Shown here: positions 10,239-19,348 of the stretch, piece by piece
How positions within the stretch are numbered: position 1 is the stretch's first letter
Layout of the letters: the number at the start of each line of letters is the position of its first letter
Program-made: the position numbers and the translations under genes
Notes under the pieces: generated by a model
What the model was told of the DNA's origin: nothing
What the model saw: only the letters and a program-made list of their open reading frames with translations
The model's database searches: none
Assembly (NCBI GenBank): GCA_002633025.1
Contig: NMRB01001005.1
Location: 23,942-87,941 of the forward strand
DNA from: Notospermus geniculatus
Lineage: Eukaryota; Nemertea; Pilidiophora; Heteronemertea; Lineidae
DNA: 64,000 nucleotides
Reading direction: 5' to 3'

Positions 10239-12025
10239 ATGCAACTGATTTTGAAATTACTCATACTGACGCTTTGTTTTGAATGCGTGTCGGTGGCCCC
10301 GGGTGCAAGACGGTGTACCTCTCAATATAAGTCAGGTCCCCGAAATGTGTCCATCGGTCGCCCGAACCTCGGGGTCGTCTTCGTGACGTCATCAATAGAA
10401 TGCGCCTCGTTTTGCCCGAGGATAGTCACGTGTACAACGTTCAATTATCTGTCGGTGACAGGTATCTGTCAACTGGGAAGTGAAACTGGTCGTCTGCTGA
10501 ACGTTAAAATATCTAACAAAATAAGCAGGATGTACTCCGAGTCTGTTACCGCAGTAAGGTAGAATTAGCGACGTTTTTCTGGGTAATTTGTTAACCATTT
10601 TTTATGCTGTTGGCCAGCTTGAGTTACCCCACCAAAGATATCCCATCCCCAACCGATGAGGTGGTGGACGAAGTACGTCACGCCGCACGCCAATTTTAGC
10701 AAACGCCCAGCTTTTGTTCATAAACCACGGTTTGTGCTTCAGAAACCATAGTTTCTGCTCACAAACCGTCGTTTCTGCTACAAAACACCAATTTTGATTT
10801 CTGCATGCGTCCTTGCTGACACTGGAACCAATTTCACCACTTTTTGCAGTCTCGAATCCCTTTTCCCTCGACCAAATTTCTGACACACTTCCTTTTGCAC
10901 CATTTATAATTGGATTTTGCGACATTTCAGGGACGTAAACCAGGACGGTTCACCTATCGTCCCAGTCACGTGATCAAAATAAAACCCCCAATTGTGTACA
11001 ATAGTCTATATTACCACTCATCGAATGATGCTTTTGTGGCCATAAAAATGGACCGGCGGAGTGGATGGACGGTCAGTAGTTTTAAAATCCAGCCTCTGAT
11101 ACGTGGTGATGTACCAATGGGCTCTTTCACTAGTGACCGTGAAGTTTTAATAGCTGGTGAATGTGGGGGTCGTCTCATAACCATTTCACGAGAAGAAGGC
11201 CTTCACTTTTACCTGATTGATATGCAGGGAAAAAAGAAGGGTGTGATTGACTATGGGGATACCAAGCTCGAAACGTCTGTTTCAGAATGTCGAACGAACC
11301 AAGGAACTCATCCTAGAGTGATAATAACCCACGGATTCGAGGGGGAAAAGGCCATCATCAGTTGTATACAGCAGAGATATGAAATGATTGCTTGTTGCCG
11401 AGTGAAGGAAGGGAGGAAGGGTAAAATGATTAGTGAAGTACTTTTGTTGCATCATTGTAAGGTCATCTATAAAAAAAGGCGAGGAGTTGTTTCACGTTTT
11501 CGCACGTGGTCTCTCCGAGGTGATGTTATTCAGTACCCACGGATTTTAGAGAGAGTATCTGTTTTCATAACTTTTTCTCACACTGTGATTGTTCGCTCCG
11601 AGTTTGTGAGTCGGGCGGTTCTCATTGTCATGTTTGACGACACCAACGGAAAGGTACTATTGGTCCTGTCCAATTGTGTCATTATATGCTTAGACAAGGC
11701 AACATTACATCAAGAAACCTCTTACAGTGTTTCAAAGAATGATGTCATTGCTTTTAATGGTAGTCACAATTTCATCGAAAGGTTTAATGGCGACCTCATC
11801 CAATACGAGAGCAAGAGAAGCCAGGATACCAACGACAGCAGGACGGTGTGGGTGATGAACACACTCAAAGTGTATACAGTCCAGCCGAATTCTTTGCGGG
11901 TCAACATTGATTATAATGTTGATCACAATGTTGATGATGAAGAAGATGATAATGCTGCTGATGATGAAGATGATAGTCAGCCCGCCAAAACCTCTAATAT
12001 AACTTTTGATGGCATTGTATGTTAA
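10239..12025 (+). CDS. Secreted PAN/apple-domain protein with unknown C-terminal domain (copy 2, intact)
   Basis: Two exons are seen: 10239-10553 (105 codons) and 10931-12025 (364 codons plus stop). They are joined in phase 0 through GCA|GTAAGG and TTTCAG|GGA, giving about 469 residues. I chose the ATG at 10239 because the upstream ATG at 10209 is out of frame in copy 4. It begins with a hydrophobic signal peptide (MQLILKLLILTLCFECV). A PAN/apple-like domain follows, with Cys spacing around CASFCPRIVTCTTFNYL and a later Cys near GICQLGSE. Exon 2 encodes about 310 residues of mixed hydrophobic strands with conserved GGRLITISRE, DYGDTKLE, FDDTNGKVLLVLSN and FNGSHNFIERFNGDL segments. It ends in an acidic D/E tail and DGIVC. 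I do not recognise the exon 2 domain; it looks beta-rich. PAN domains bind proteins or carbohydrates, so a secreted binding role is inference. This is the only one of four copies with no frame lesion. Confidence 0.75.
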
Positions 12026-12387
12026 AATTGTTCCAATGGGTAGGTAAGTATGACTATGAAATTGTCTTTCAGAATCACCCGTTGGCCAAGGCGATTTTGA
12101 CCTCTGAAGGTCACATTTCGGCTGACTACGATAATGCTAACGATGAAGACAATAGTGCTGATGACGGAAGATACTGACTTCTAAAGCAATAATTATCATT
12201 GTTCTGCGGAGTGGCTCACTTTCGTCTAAATCATTTCGTGAATTGAAATCTCTGCTCTTTTTTCGCATTGAATGAGTAGCTTTCCTGCTCTTCTTGCAGT
12301 GTGGTGAAGCAAGGTACACTGACACAAGGAAGGCTATCGTTGTAGCTGATTCTGATATATGGGCTTTGACTTGAATCATGTAAACAT
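12026..12387 (+). other. 3' segment of copy 2 with conserved acidic mini-frame
   Basis: After the stop, all copies keep a segment (here about 12060-12176) that would encode YEIVFQNHPLAKAIL and a second acidic stretch. It is preceded by GTAAGTATGAC and TTGTCTTTCAG, which look like a donor and acceptor only about 29 bases apart. In this copy a one-base insertion (GACGGAAG) breaks the acidic frame. It could be an old terminal exon or just duplicated 3' UTR. Confidence 0.35.
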
Positions 12388-12740
12388 CCAATCTCGTACC
12401 CAGAATTCAATACCAAAATTAAACTCTGGAAAGGGCTAGACCGGTACTACTTTTGCACAATGCAAATGCATTACTGACGGTGGATGAATTTCTGACCGTT
12501 GCACAACCAACTGCGTAGGGATTCGAAAGAGTTCGTACTTTATTCCTCAATAAAACATTTATTCGCCAACAGAATGTTAAAATAGTAGTATTTTTACAAA
12601 TACTGGAACAAATTCTAATTTTGGGTATGATTACTTTATCAAATGATTTGTAAAGTCGATGAGCACAAGAATCTTGTGCTGGGTTTAGCTGTTTTCAGAG
12701 GTCTTAGCCAAGGAACGATGGTGGCGACCTCTTCAGATTG
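12388..12740. mobile_element. hAT-like MITE with 8-bp target duplication (unit 2)
   Basis: The 353-bp element is bounded by GTAAACAT on both sides (12380-12387 and 12741-12748). The same locus in unit 1 (9399-9406) has a single GTAAACAT. The ends read CAATCTCG and CAGATTG, so the inverted repeats are short (CAATCT). Inside is a small hairpin, GAGCACAAGAATCTTGTGCT. Relatives lie at 14773-15125, 29387-30625 and 48150-48480. The 8-bp duplication suggests mobilisation by a hAT transposase. Confidence 0.85.
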
Positions 12741-13522
12741 GTAAACATCTCAATAAAAGGACAAAACGAAAGATGCAAATATCAACGTGATAACCACTGC
12801 TCAAATGTCACGCGAGGAGTAAACGAAATTTCTGTAATGGATACGTATGCCATTCAATGTTAATCAATAAAATTCATACATGGATTTTTTGTTTTTACAG
12901 CTGAATGCATTGAAATCAATATTCACATCTATCGACTCTCTGATAAAGATCTGATTAGGACAAAGGAAGCAGTACCTGTCATTATGGTTTCTTGGCGTAT
13001 CGTCTGCTTTATTTGGTTAGAACCCGGGGATCGAGTGTTCGTGGTGATAGGGAATGTTGGTTTAAGAATGCAAGTCTGGCTTCTGTGTATCTATAGATTT
13101 CTTTTTCAAAATGCACCGCAGCGAAATGGATGCCAGGTAATCTACAGGACAAGGCCCCCTGAGATGGAGGGCTCACAGTTCTCGATTGTAACGTTTGTGT
13201 CGTGGCCCACTAGACGGCTGGCGTTACCCATTGAGAGCCGATGGTGAATTGCCCTTTGAGAGCCAATGCCTTTTGAGAGACCACTCACACGATGAGACCC
13301 TTATACGATCCTTCCAAATTCAGTTCTAGACTAACGTGTGAGGACTGAAACGGTATTTATCGACGACACGTTAAAAACCTCCCATGGAAAAATGACTTAA
13401 CCGTTTGGAACCACCGATGCACCGATAAGGCCTTGGTACATTGTATTTTAAAGCAGAATTGGTCTTCTGAGGATAAAGTTGTATGTTCATTGATGCAAAA
13501 ACGATTCATTTTTCCACAAGAA
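12741..13522 (+). other. Shared upstream region of copy 3
   Basis: This non-coding sequence is nearly identical to 9400-10238 and 15126-15894, the region before exon 1 of the other units. It presumably contains the promoter and 5' UTR. I see no separate gene. Confidence 0.45.
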
Positions 13523-14640
13523 ATGCAACTGATTTTGACATTAGTCGTACTAACACTTTGTTTTGAATGCGTGTCGGTGGCCCCGGGTGCAAGTCGGTGT
13601 ACCTCTCATTATAAGTCAGGTCTCCGGAATGTGTCCATCGGTCGCCCGAACCTCGGGGTCGTCTTCGTGACGTCATCAATAGAATGCGCCTCGTTTTGCC
13701 CGAGGATAGTCACGTGTACAACGTTCAATTATCTGTCGGCGACAGGTGTCTGCAAACTGGGAAGTGAAACTGGTCGTCTGCTGAACGTTAAAATATCTAA
13801 CAAAATAAGCAGGATATACTCCGAGTCTGTTACCACAGTAAGGAAAAATGAGTTATTTTTTTCTCGGTCATTTGTCACCCATCTTTTGCATTCTGCATGT
13901 TGGCCAGCTTCGATTTACCCCGACGAAGATATCCCATCCGCAGCTGGTGAGATGGTGGACGAAGCTACATGTACGTCAGTCTTATGACACGCCGTACGTC
14001 CAATTTTAGCAAACGCCCAGCTTTTGTTCATGAACCACGGTTTGTGCTTCAGAAACCGTTAGTTAATGCTCACAAACCGCCGTTTCTGCTACAAAACACC
14101 AATTTTAAAAGAATGATATCATTGCTTTTAATGGTAGTCACAATTTCATCGGAAGGTTTAATGGCGACCTCTTGCAGTACGAGAGCCGGATTAGCCAGGT
14201 TACTAACGACAGCAGCACGGTGTGGGTGATAAACACCGTCAAAGTGTACAGTCAAGCCGAATTCTTTGTGGGTCAACATTGATGATAATGTTGATCACAA
14301 TGCTGATGATGAGAAGAAGATGATAATGCTGCTGCTGATGATGAAGATGATAGTCAGCCCGCCAAAACCTCTAATATAACTTTTGATGGCATTGTACATG
14401 TATGTTAAAATTGTTTCAATGGGTAGGTATAAGTATGACCTTGAGGTATGACTATGAAATTGTCTTTCAGAATCACCCGTTGGCCAAGGCGATTTTGACC
14501 TCTGAAGGTCAAATTTCGGCTGACTACGATAATGCTAATGATGAAGACAATAGTGCTGATGACGAAGATGCTGACTTCCAAAGCAATAACTGTCATCGTT
14601 CTGGCTCACTTTCGTCTAAATCATTTCGTGAAATCTCCGC
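13523..14640 (+). pseudogene. PAN-family tandem gene copy 3 (exon 2 mostly deleted)
   Basis: Exon 1 (13523-13837, 105 codons) is intact, with signal peptide and PAN-like domain as in copy 2 and a GTAAGG donor. The intron start follows, but at about 14106 the sequence jumps straight into the 3' part of exon 2 (AATGATATCATTGCTTTTAA). The TTTCAG acceptor and about 800 bp of exon 2 are missing. The remaining fragment also carries the two-base loss seen in copy 1 near 14247. The conserved acidic mini-frame follows at 14450-14577 and is open here. Confidence 0.75.
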
Positions 14641-14772
14641 TCTTTTTTCGCATTGAATGAGTTGCTTTCCTGCTTCTTGCAGTGTGGTGAAGCAAGGTAC
14701 ACTGACACAAGGAAGGCTATCGTTGTAGCTGATTCTGAGATATATGGGCTTTGACTTGAATCATGTAAACAT

Positions 14773-15125
14773 CCAATCTCGTACCCAGAATTCAATACCA
14801 AAATTAAACTCTGGAAAGGGCTAGACCGGTACTACTTTTGCACAATGCAAATGCATTGCTGACGGTGGATGAATTTCTGACCGTTGCACAACCAACTGCG
14901 TAGGGATTCGAAAGAGTTCGTACTTTATTCCTCAATAAAACATTTATTCGCCAACAGAATGTTAAAATAGTAGTATTTTTACAAATACTGGAACAAATTC
15001 TAATTTTGGGTATGATTACTTTACCAAATGATTTGTAAAATCGATGAGCACAAGAATCTTGTGCTGGGTTTAGCCGTTTTCAGAGGTCTTAGCCGAGGAA
15101 CGATGGTGGCGACCTCTTCAGATTG
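14773..15125. mobile_element. hAT-like MITE with 8-bp target duplication (unit 3)
   Basis: This is the same insertion as 12388-12740, at the same position of the tandem unit with the same GTAAACAT duplication (14765-14772, 15126-15133). It therefore inserted before units 2 and 3 separated and after, or outside, the lineage of unit 1. Confidence 0.85.
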
Positions 15126-15894
15126 GTAAACATCTCAAGAAAAGGACAAAACGAAAGATGCAAATATCAACGTGATAACCACTGCTCAAATGTCACGCGA
15201 GGAGTAAACGAAATTTCTGTAATGGATACGTATGCCATTCAATGTTAATCAATAAAATTCATACATGGATTTTTTGTTTTTACAGCTGAATGCATTGAAA
15301 TCAATATTCACATCTATCGACTCTTTGATAAAGATCTGATTAGGACAAAGGAAGCAGTTGATCTGTCATTATGGTTTCTTGGCGTATCGTCTGCTTTATT
15401 TGGTCAGAACGCGGGGATCGAGTGTTCGTGGTGATAGGAAATGTTGGTTTAAGGATGCAAGTCTGGCTTGTGTATCTATAGATTTCTTTTTCAAAATGCA
15501 TCGCAGCGAAGTAGATGCCAGGTAACCTACAGGACAAGACCCCCTGAGATGGAGGGCTCACAGTTCTCGATTGTAACGTTTGTGTCGTGGCCCACGAGAC
15601 GGCTGGCGTTACCCATTGAGAGCCGATGGTGAATTGCCCTTTGAGAACCAATTCGTTTTGAGAGACCCACACGATGAGACCCTTTATACGATCCTTCCAC
15701 ATTCAGTACTAGACCAACGTGTGAGGACTGAAACGGTATTTATCGACAACACGTTAAAAACCTCCGATGTAAAAATGACTTAACCGTTTGGAACCACCGA
15801 TGGACCGATGAGGCCTTGGTATTTTAAAGCAGAATTTGTCTTCTGAGGGTAAAGTTGTATGTTCATTGATGCAAAAACGGTTTTTCCACAAGAA
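15126..15894 (+). other. Shared upstream region of copy 4
   Basis: This non-coding sequence is homologous to the regions before exon 1 of copies 2 and 3, with small indels. No separate gene is seen. Confidence 0.45.
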
Positions 15895-16253
15895 ATGCAA
15901 CTGATTTTGAAATTACTCGTACTGCTGACACTTTGTTTTGAATACGTGTCGGTGGCCCCGGGTGCAAGTCGGTGTACCTCTCAATATAAGTCAGGTCCCC
16001 GGAATGTGTCCATCGGTCGCCCGAACCTCGGGGTCGTCTTCGTGACGTCATCAATAGAATGCGCCTCGTTTTGCCCGAGGATAGTCACGTGTACAACGTT
16101 CAATTATCTGTCGGCGACAGGTGTCTGTCAACTGGGAAGTGAAACTGGTCGTCTGCTGAACGTTAAAACATCAAACAAAATAAGCAGGATGTACTCCGAG
16201 TCTGTTACCGCAGTAAGATACAATTAGCTACTTTTTCCTGGGTCATTTGTCAC

Positions 16254-16478
16254 GTAGGTGAAGTTATTTCCCAGTTCCTAGTTACTTATTCCGAATAAGT
16301 AACTAGTAACCAGTTCCCAGTTCCCAGTTCCCAGTTACTTATTCCGAATAAGCAACTAGTAACCAGTTCCCAGTTACTTATTCCGAATAAGTAACTAGGA
16401 ACTGGGAACTAGTTACTAGTTACTTATTCGGAATAAGTAACTAGGAACTGGGAACTGGGAGCTAACTTCCCGGACCCT
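16254..16478. mobile_element. Palindromic insertion with ~10-bp target duplication
   Basis: It lies in the intron of copy 4. The word CATTTGTC(A/G)C stands on both sides (16244-16253 and 16479-16488), while copy 3 has it once. The interior is built from repeats of TTACTTATTCCGAATAAGTAA and CCAGTTCC in both orientations, so it can fold extensively. Confidence 0.75.
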
Positions 16479-16748
16479 CATTTGTCGCCCATCTTTTGCA
16501 TGCTGTTGGCCACCTTCGATTTACCCCATGCAACGAAGATATCCCATCCTCAGCTGGTGAGATGGTGAACGAACCTACGTCAGTCTTGGCACGCCGTACT
16601 CCAGCTTTTGTTCATAAACCACGGTTTGTGCTTCAGAAACCATAGTTTCTGCTCAGAAATCGCCGTTTCTGCTACAAAACACCCTATTTTTGCGTGAGTA
16701 CCTGCTGGTAGGAACCAATTTCACCTGACTTTTTGCAGTAGGAGCCCA

Positions 16749-16853
16749 GGGGCCTGTTTGATAAAAGTGACTTTAAGCTAATGGCACCATTACTTGAATG
16801 CATTTTCCATTTGGTTAAAGGTGCCATAATAAGTCACTTTATGAAACAGTCCC
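16749..16853. mobile_element. Small foldback MITE
   Basis: The arms are GGGGCCTGTTTGATAAAAGT on the left and ACTTTATGAAACAGTCCC on the right, with inner GGCACC/GGTGCC pairing. It is about 105 bp, inside the intron of copy 4, and absent from copies 2 and 3. Confidence 0.65.
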
Positions 16854-18046
16854 TTCTCTCCGACAAATTTCCGACATACATGTACTTCTTTTGCGCCAGT
16901 TATAATTGAATTTTGCGACATTTCAGGGCCGTAAATCAGAACGGTTCACGTATCGTCCCAGTCACGTGATCAAAATAAAACCTCCAATTGTGTACAATAG
17001 TTTATATTACCACTCATCGAATGATGCTTTTGTGGCCATAAAAATGGATCGGCGGAGTGGATGGACGGTCAGTAGCTTTAAAATCCAGCCTCTGATACGT
17101 GGTGATGTACCAATGGGCTCTTTCACTAGTGACCGTGAAGTTTTAATAGCTGGTGAATGTGGGGGTCAAATCTCATAACCATTTCATGGGATGGTGGCCT
17201 TCAGTTTCGTCTGGTTGATATGCAGGGAAAAAAGAAGGGTGGAATTGACTATGGGGATCGTACGCTGAAACAGTCCTATGTCTCAGAGTGTCGAACCAAC
17301 CAATTAACTCATCCTAGAGTCATAATAACTCTCCGACACCTGCAGGCCTTCATCAGTTGTATTAAAAAGAGAGACGAGATGTTGGCCGTTTGCGGAGTGG
17401 AAGAACGGAGGAGAAAAGACAAAGTGGCCGCTAAACTTTTTCTGTTGCATCATTGTCGCTTGGGTACAAGAAGAATATCTTCAGATATGCCCAAAGCATT
17501 CTCCCTTCAAGGGGATGTCATCGACTATCCACAGATTTTAAAAGAGACCTCTACCTTCATTCATGTGACATTTTCTCACAGGACGTTTGTTCGTTCGGAG
17601 TTTGCAGGTCGGGCGGTTCTCAACGTCATGTTTGACGACACCAACGGAAAAGTACTATTGGTCCTGTCCAATAACGTCGTCATATGCTTAGACAAGGCAA
17701 AACTACATCAAGAAACCTTCTACAGTGTTACAAAGAATGATATCATTGCTTTTAATGGTAGTCACAATTTCATCGAAAGGTTTAATGGCGACCTCTTGCA
17801 GTACGAGAGCCAGAGAAGCCAGGTTACCAACGACAGGAGGACGGTGTTGGCGATGAACACCCTCAAAGTGTACACAGTGAAGCCAAACACGTGGTGGCTC
17901 AACATTGATAATTCTGAGCATAATGCTGATGCTGATGATGATGACTGCTAGCAGATAATTATCATCAACCTGACTGACATGACTCGGAGCGCTTCCAGCA
18001 CAATACCTGTCGTTCGCAAAAACGGACCATGCCCTTTTACCCAAGG

Positions 18047-18333
18047 CAGGCGCGGATCCAGGATTTTTTTCACAGGGGAGTCAGCGCCGCCGAGGACGGT
18101 CATTGCAGGCGGGCGCCGAAGATGCCCATACCGACGGGGAGTCTGGGGGTCCTCCCCCAGAAAATTTTGACATCTAGAAGGCCGTAGACGCGATTTCCTG
18201 GCATCTCAGTATCAAAACAGAAGCTTCTTGCGGTTTTTTTGCTTATTGTCGCAAATGATTGGGAAAAAAACAATTGGTGGTGACGAGCAGGGGGGTCACG
18301 ACCCCCCAAAACCCCCCTCTGGATCCGCGCCTG
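18047..18333. mobile_element. TIR transposon, CAGGCGCGGATCCAG ends, 5-bp target duplication
   Basis: The left end CAGGCGCGGATCCAG and right end CTGGATCCGCGCCTG are perfect inverted repeats. CAAGG flanks both sides (18042-18046, 18334-18338). The 287-bp element has no transposase. Inside, CCTCCCCCAGAAAATTTTGA-like sequence resembles other non-autonomous elements of this end type. Confidence 0.8.
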
Positions 18334-18740
18334 CAAGGCTAGAAACCGTTCTAACCGGATAACCAGGCCTAACCCTTAGCGTGCGGGAGATGCGTTCGGA
18401 GTCCACTCTCCAGGACAGGGACGCCTCACGCCGCGACGGACTCGGTCGTCGTAACGGTCGAAGTCGATGCTGACTGTAGTCGAGACATCTTCGTCCCGGA
18501 CTGCGAATAACTGCTTCCGTCTTCCTTTTGTCTACATCCAATAGAGGCCAAATAGCCACGACGAAACGACCTGAAAGGATGATATATGGTATGCCACCTT
18601 AATCCGTGAAATCGTTGACAATGCACTCATTTGGGGCCTACTACGTTCCTGACGTTCCCCATTTTAGAATACTCCAGGTTGGGTGGAAAAGAGAACATGA
18701 GGACGCGTAAAAGGGACCTCGAGCAAGAATTATGGGATAG
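18334..18740. other. Spacer without recognised features
   Basis: Short open frames occur here but none has a motif, splice context or a copy elsewhere in the window that would support it. The missing C-terminal tail exon of the GPCR could lie here or beyond, but I cannot identify it. Confidence 0.35.
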
Positions 18741-18832
18741 CTAGCTTGTTTCGTATATCAGAACGTTGAAAAAGGGACTCATGGATGTGGCAGATGAAGC
18801 CAAAAGCCAGCAGCACACGCCGGGCTTAAGTC

Positions 18833-19058
18833 AGCAGCACACTGGGGCCCGATTCACTATCGCAAGCAAGCTAATCGCCACTGATCTTCTCGCCAGCCAA
18901 CGCAGACGAGGCGATATCGGTTTTGGTATTGTTTGATAATGGGTGATCAACGCTGGCGAGAAGATTCCACGCATCGCTGTCCAGCGCACACCTGGCGTCA
19001 ACAGCCGATTTTGCTTGGTGGCGATCAGATCGCTTGCGACATCGCCTGGTGTGCTGCT
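18833..19058. mobile_element. Foldback element with AGCAGCACACT ends (copy 1)
   Basis: The ends are AGCAGCACACTGGGG and CCTGGTGTGCTGCT. Inner pairing includes CTTCTCGCCAG with CTGGCGAGAAG and GCGAT words. The same element lies at 20873-21098, with related ones at 42259-42486 and 58259-58624. It lies immediately downstream of the TM6/7 exon. Confidence 0.65.
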
Positions 19059-19133
19059 CGTTTTAGCAATTATCACCTCGGATTTAGAGGGATACAAGCT
19101 GTGATCTGGTCGGCCTAGCTACGATTGACCTAC

Positions 19134-19348
19134 CTTGACATTACTAGATAAATGAATGGATTGACGCAGCTGTTGGCCATGGCCAGGGCCCAGGCTGAAT
19201 TGCGAAGTATCCAGGACGCACGCTTTTGAAGGTCACGGAACATGTTGAAGACATGCAGCGTCCGGGTGAGTGTAAAGAGAAGAATGAACGTAATTGGTCC
19301 CCAGCACACTATAAAGAAGGCGACGACCACAACGAGCATTTTGACAAT
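19134..19348 (-). CDS. GPCR TM6-TM7 exon, distal copy
   Basis: The 215-bp exon lies between CTTCAG and GTAGGTC. It encodes IVKMLVVVVAFFIVCWGP (TM6), an extracellular loop 3, and NSCVNPFIYLVMSR (TM7). It is almost identical to 21174-21388. Either copy could be the functional last membrane exon; both have good splice sites. Confidence 0.8.

Larger units (their letters stand above)
15895..17951 (+). pseudogene. PAN-family tandem gene copy 4 (frameshifted, diverged)
   Basis: Exon 1 (15895-16212, 106 codons, one extra Leu in the signal peptide) is intact, with a GTAAGA donor. Exon 2 starts after TTTCAG at 16927 and runs in frame to about 17167. There, two extra bases relative to copy 2 (GGTCAAATCTCAT against GGTCGTCTCAT) shift the frame, and the rest (about 17169-17951) is open in the new frame. 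Exon 2 has diverged more than the other copies, but the segments DYGD, FDDTNGKVLLVLSN and FNGSHNFIERFNGDLL remain. It ends in its own short acidic tail and a stop at 17951. It is either a recent pseudogene or a working gene with an assembly error at 17167; the long open downstream frame favours a recent event or an error. Confidence 0.7.
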
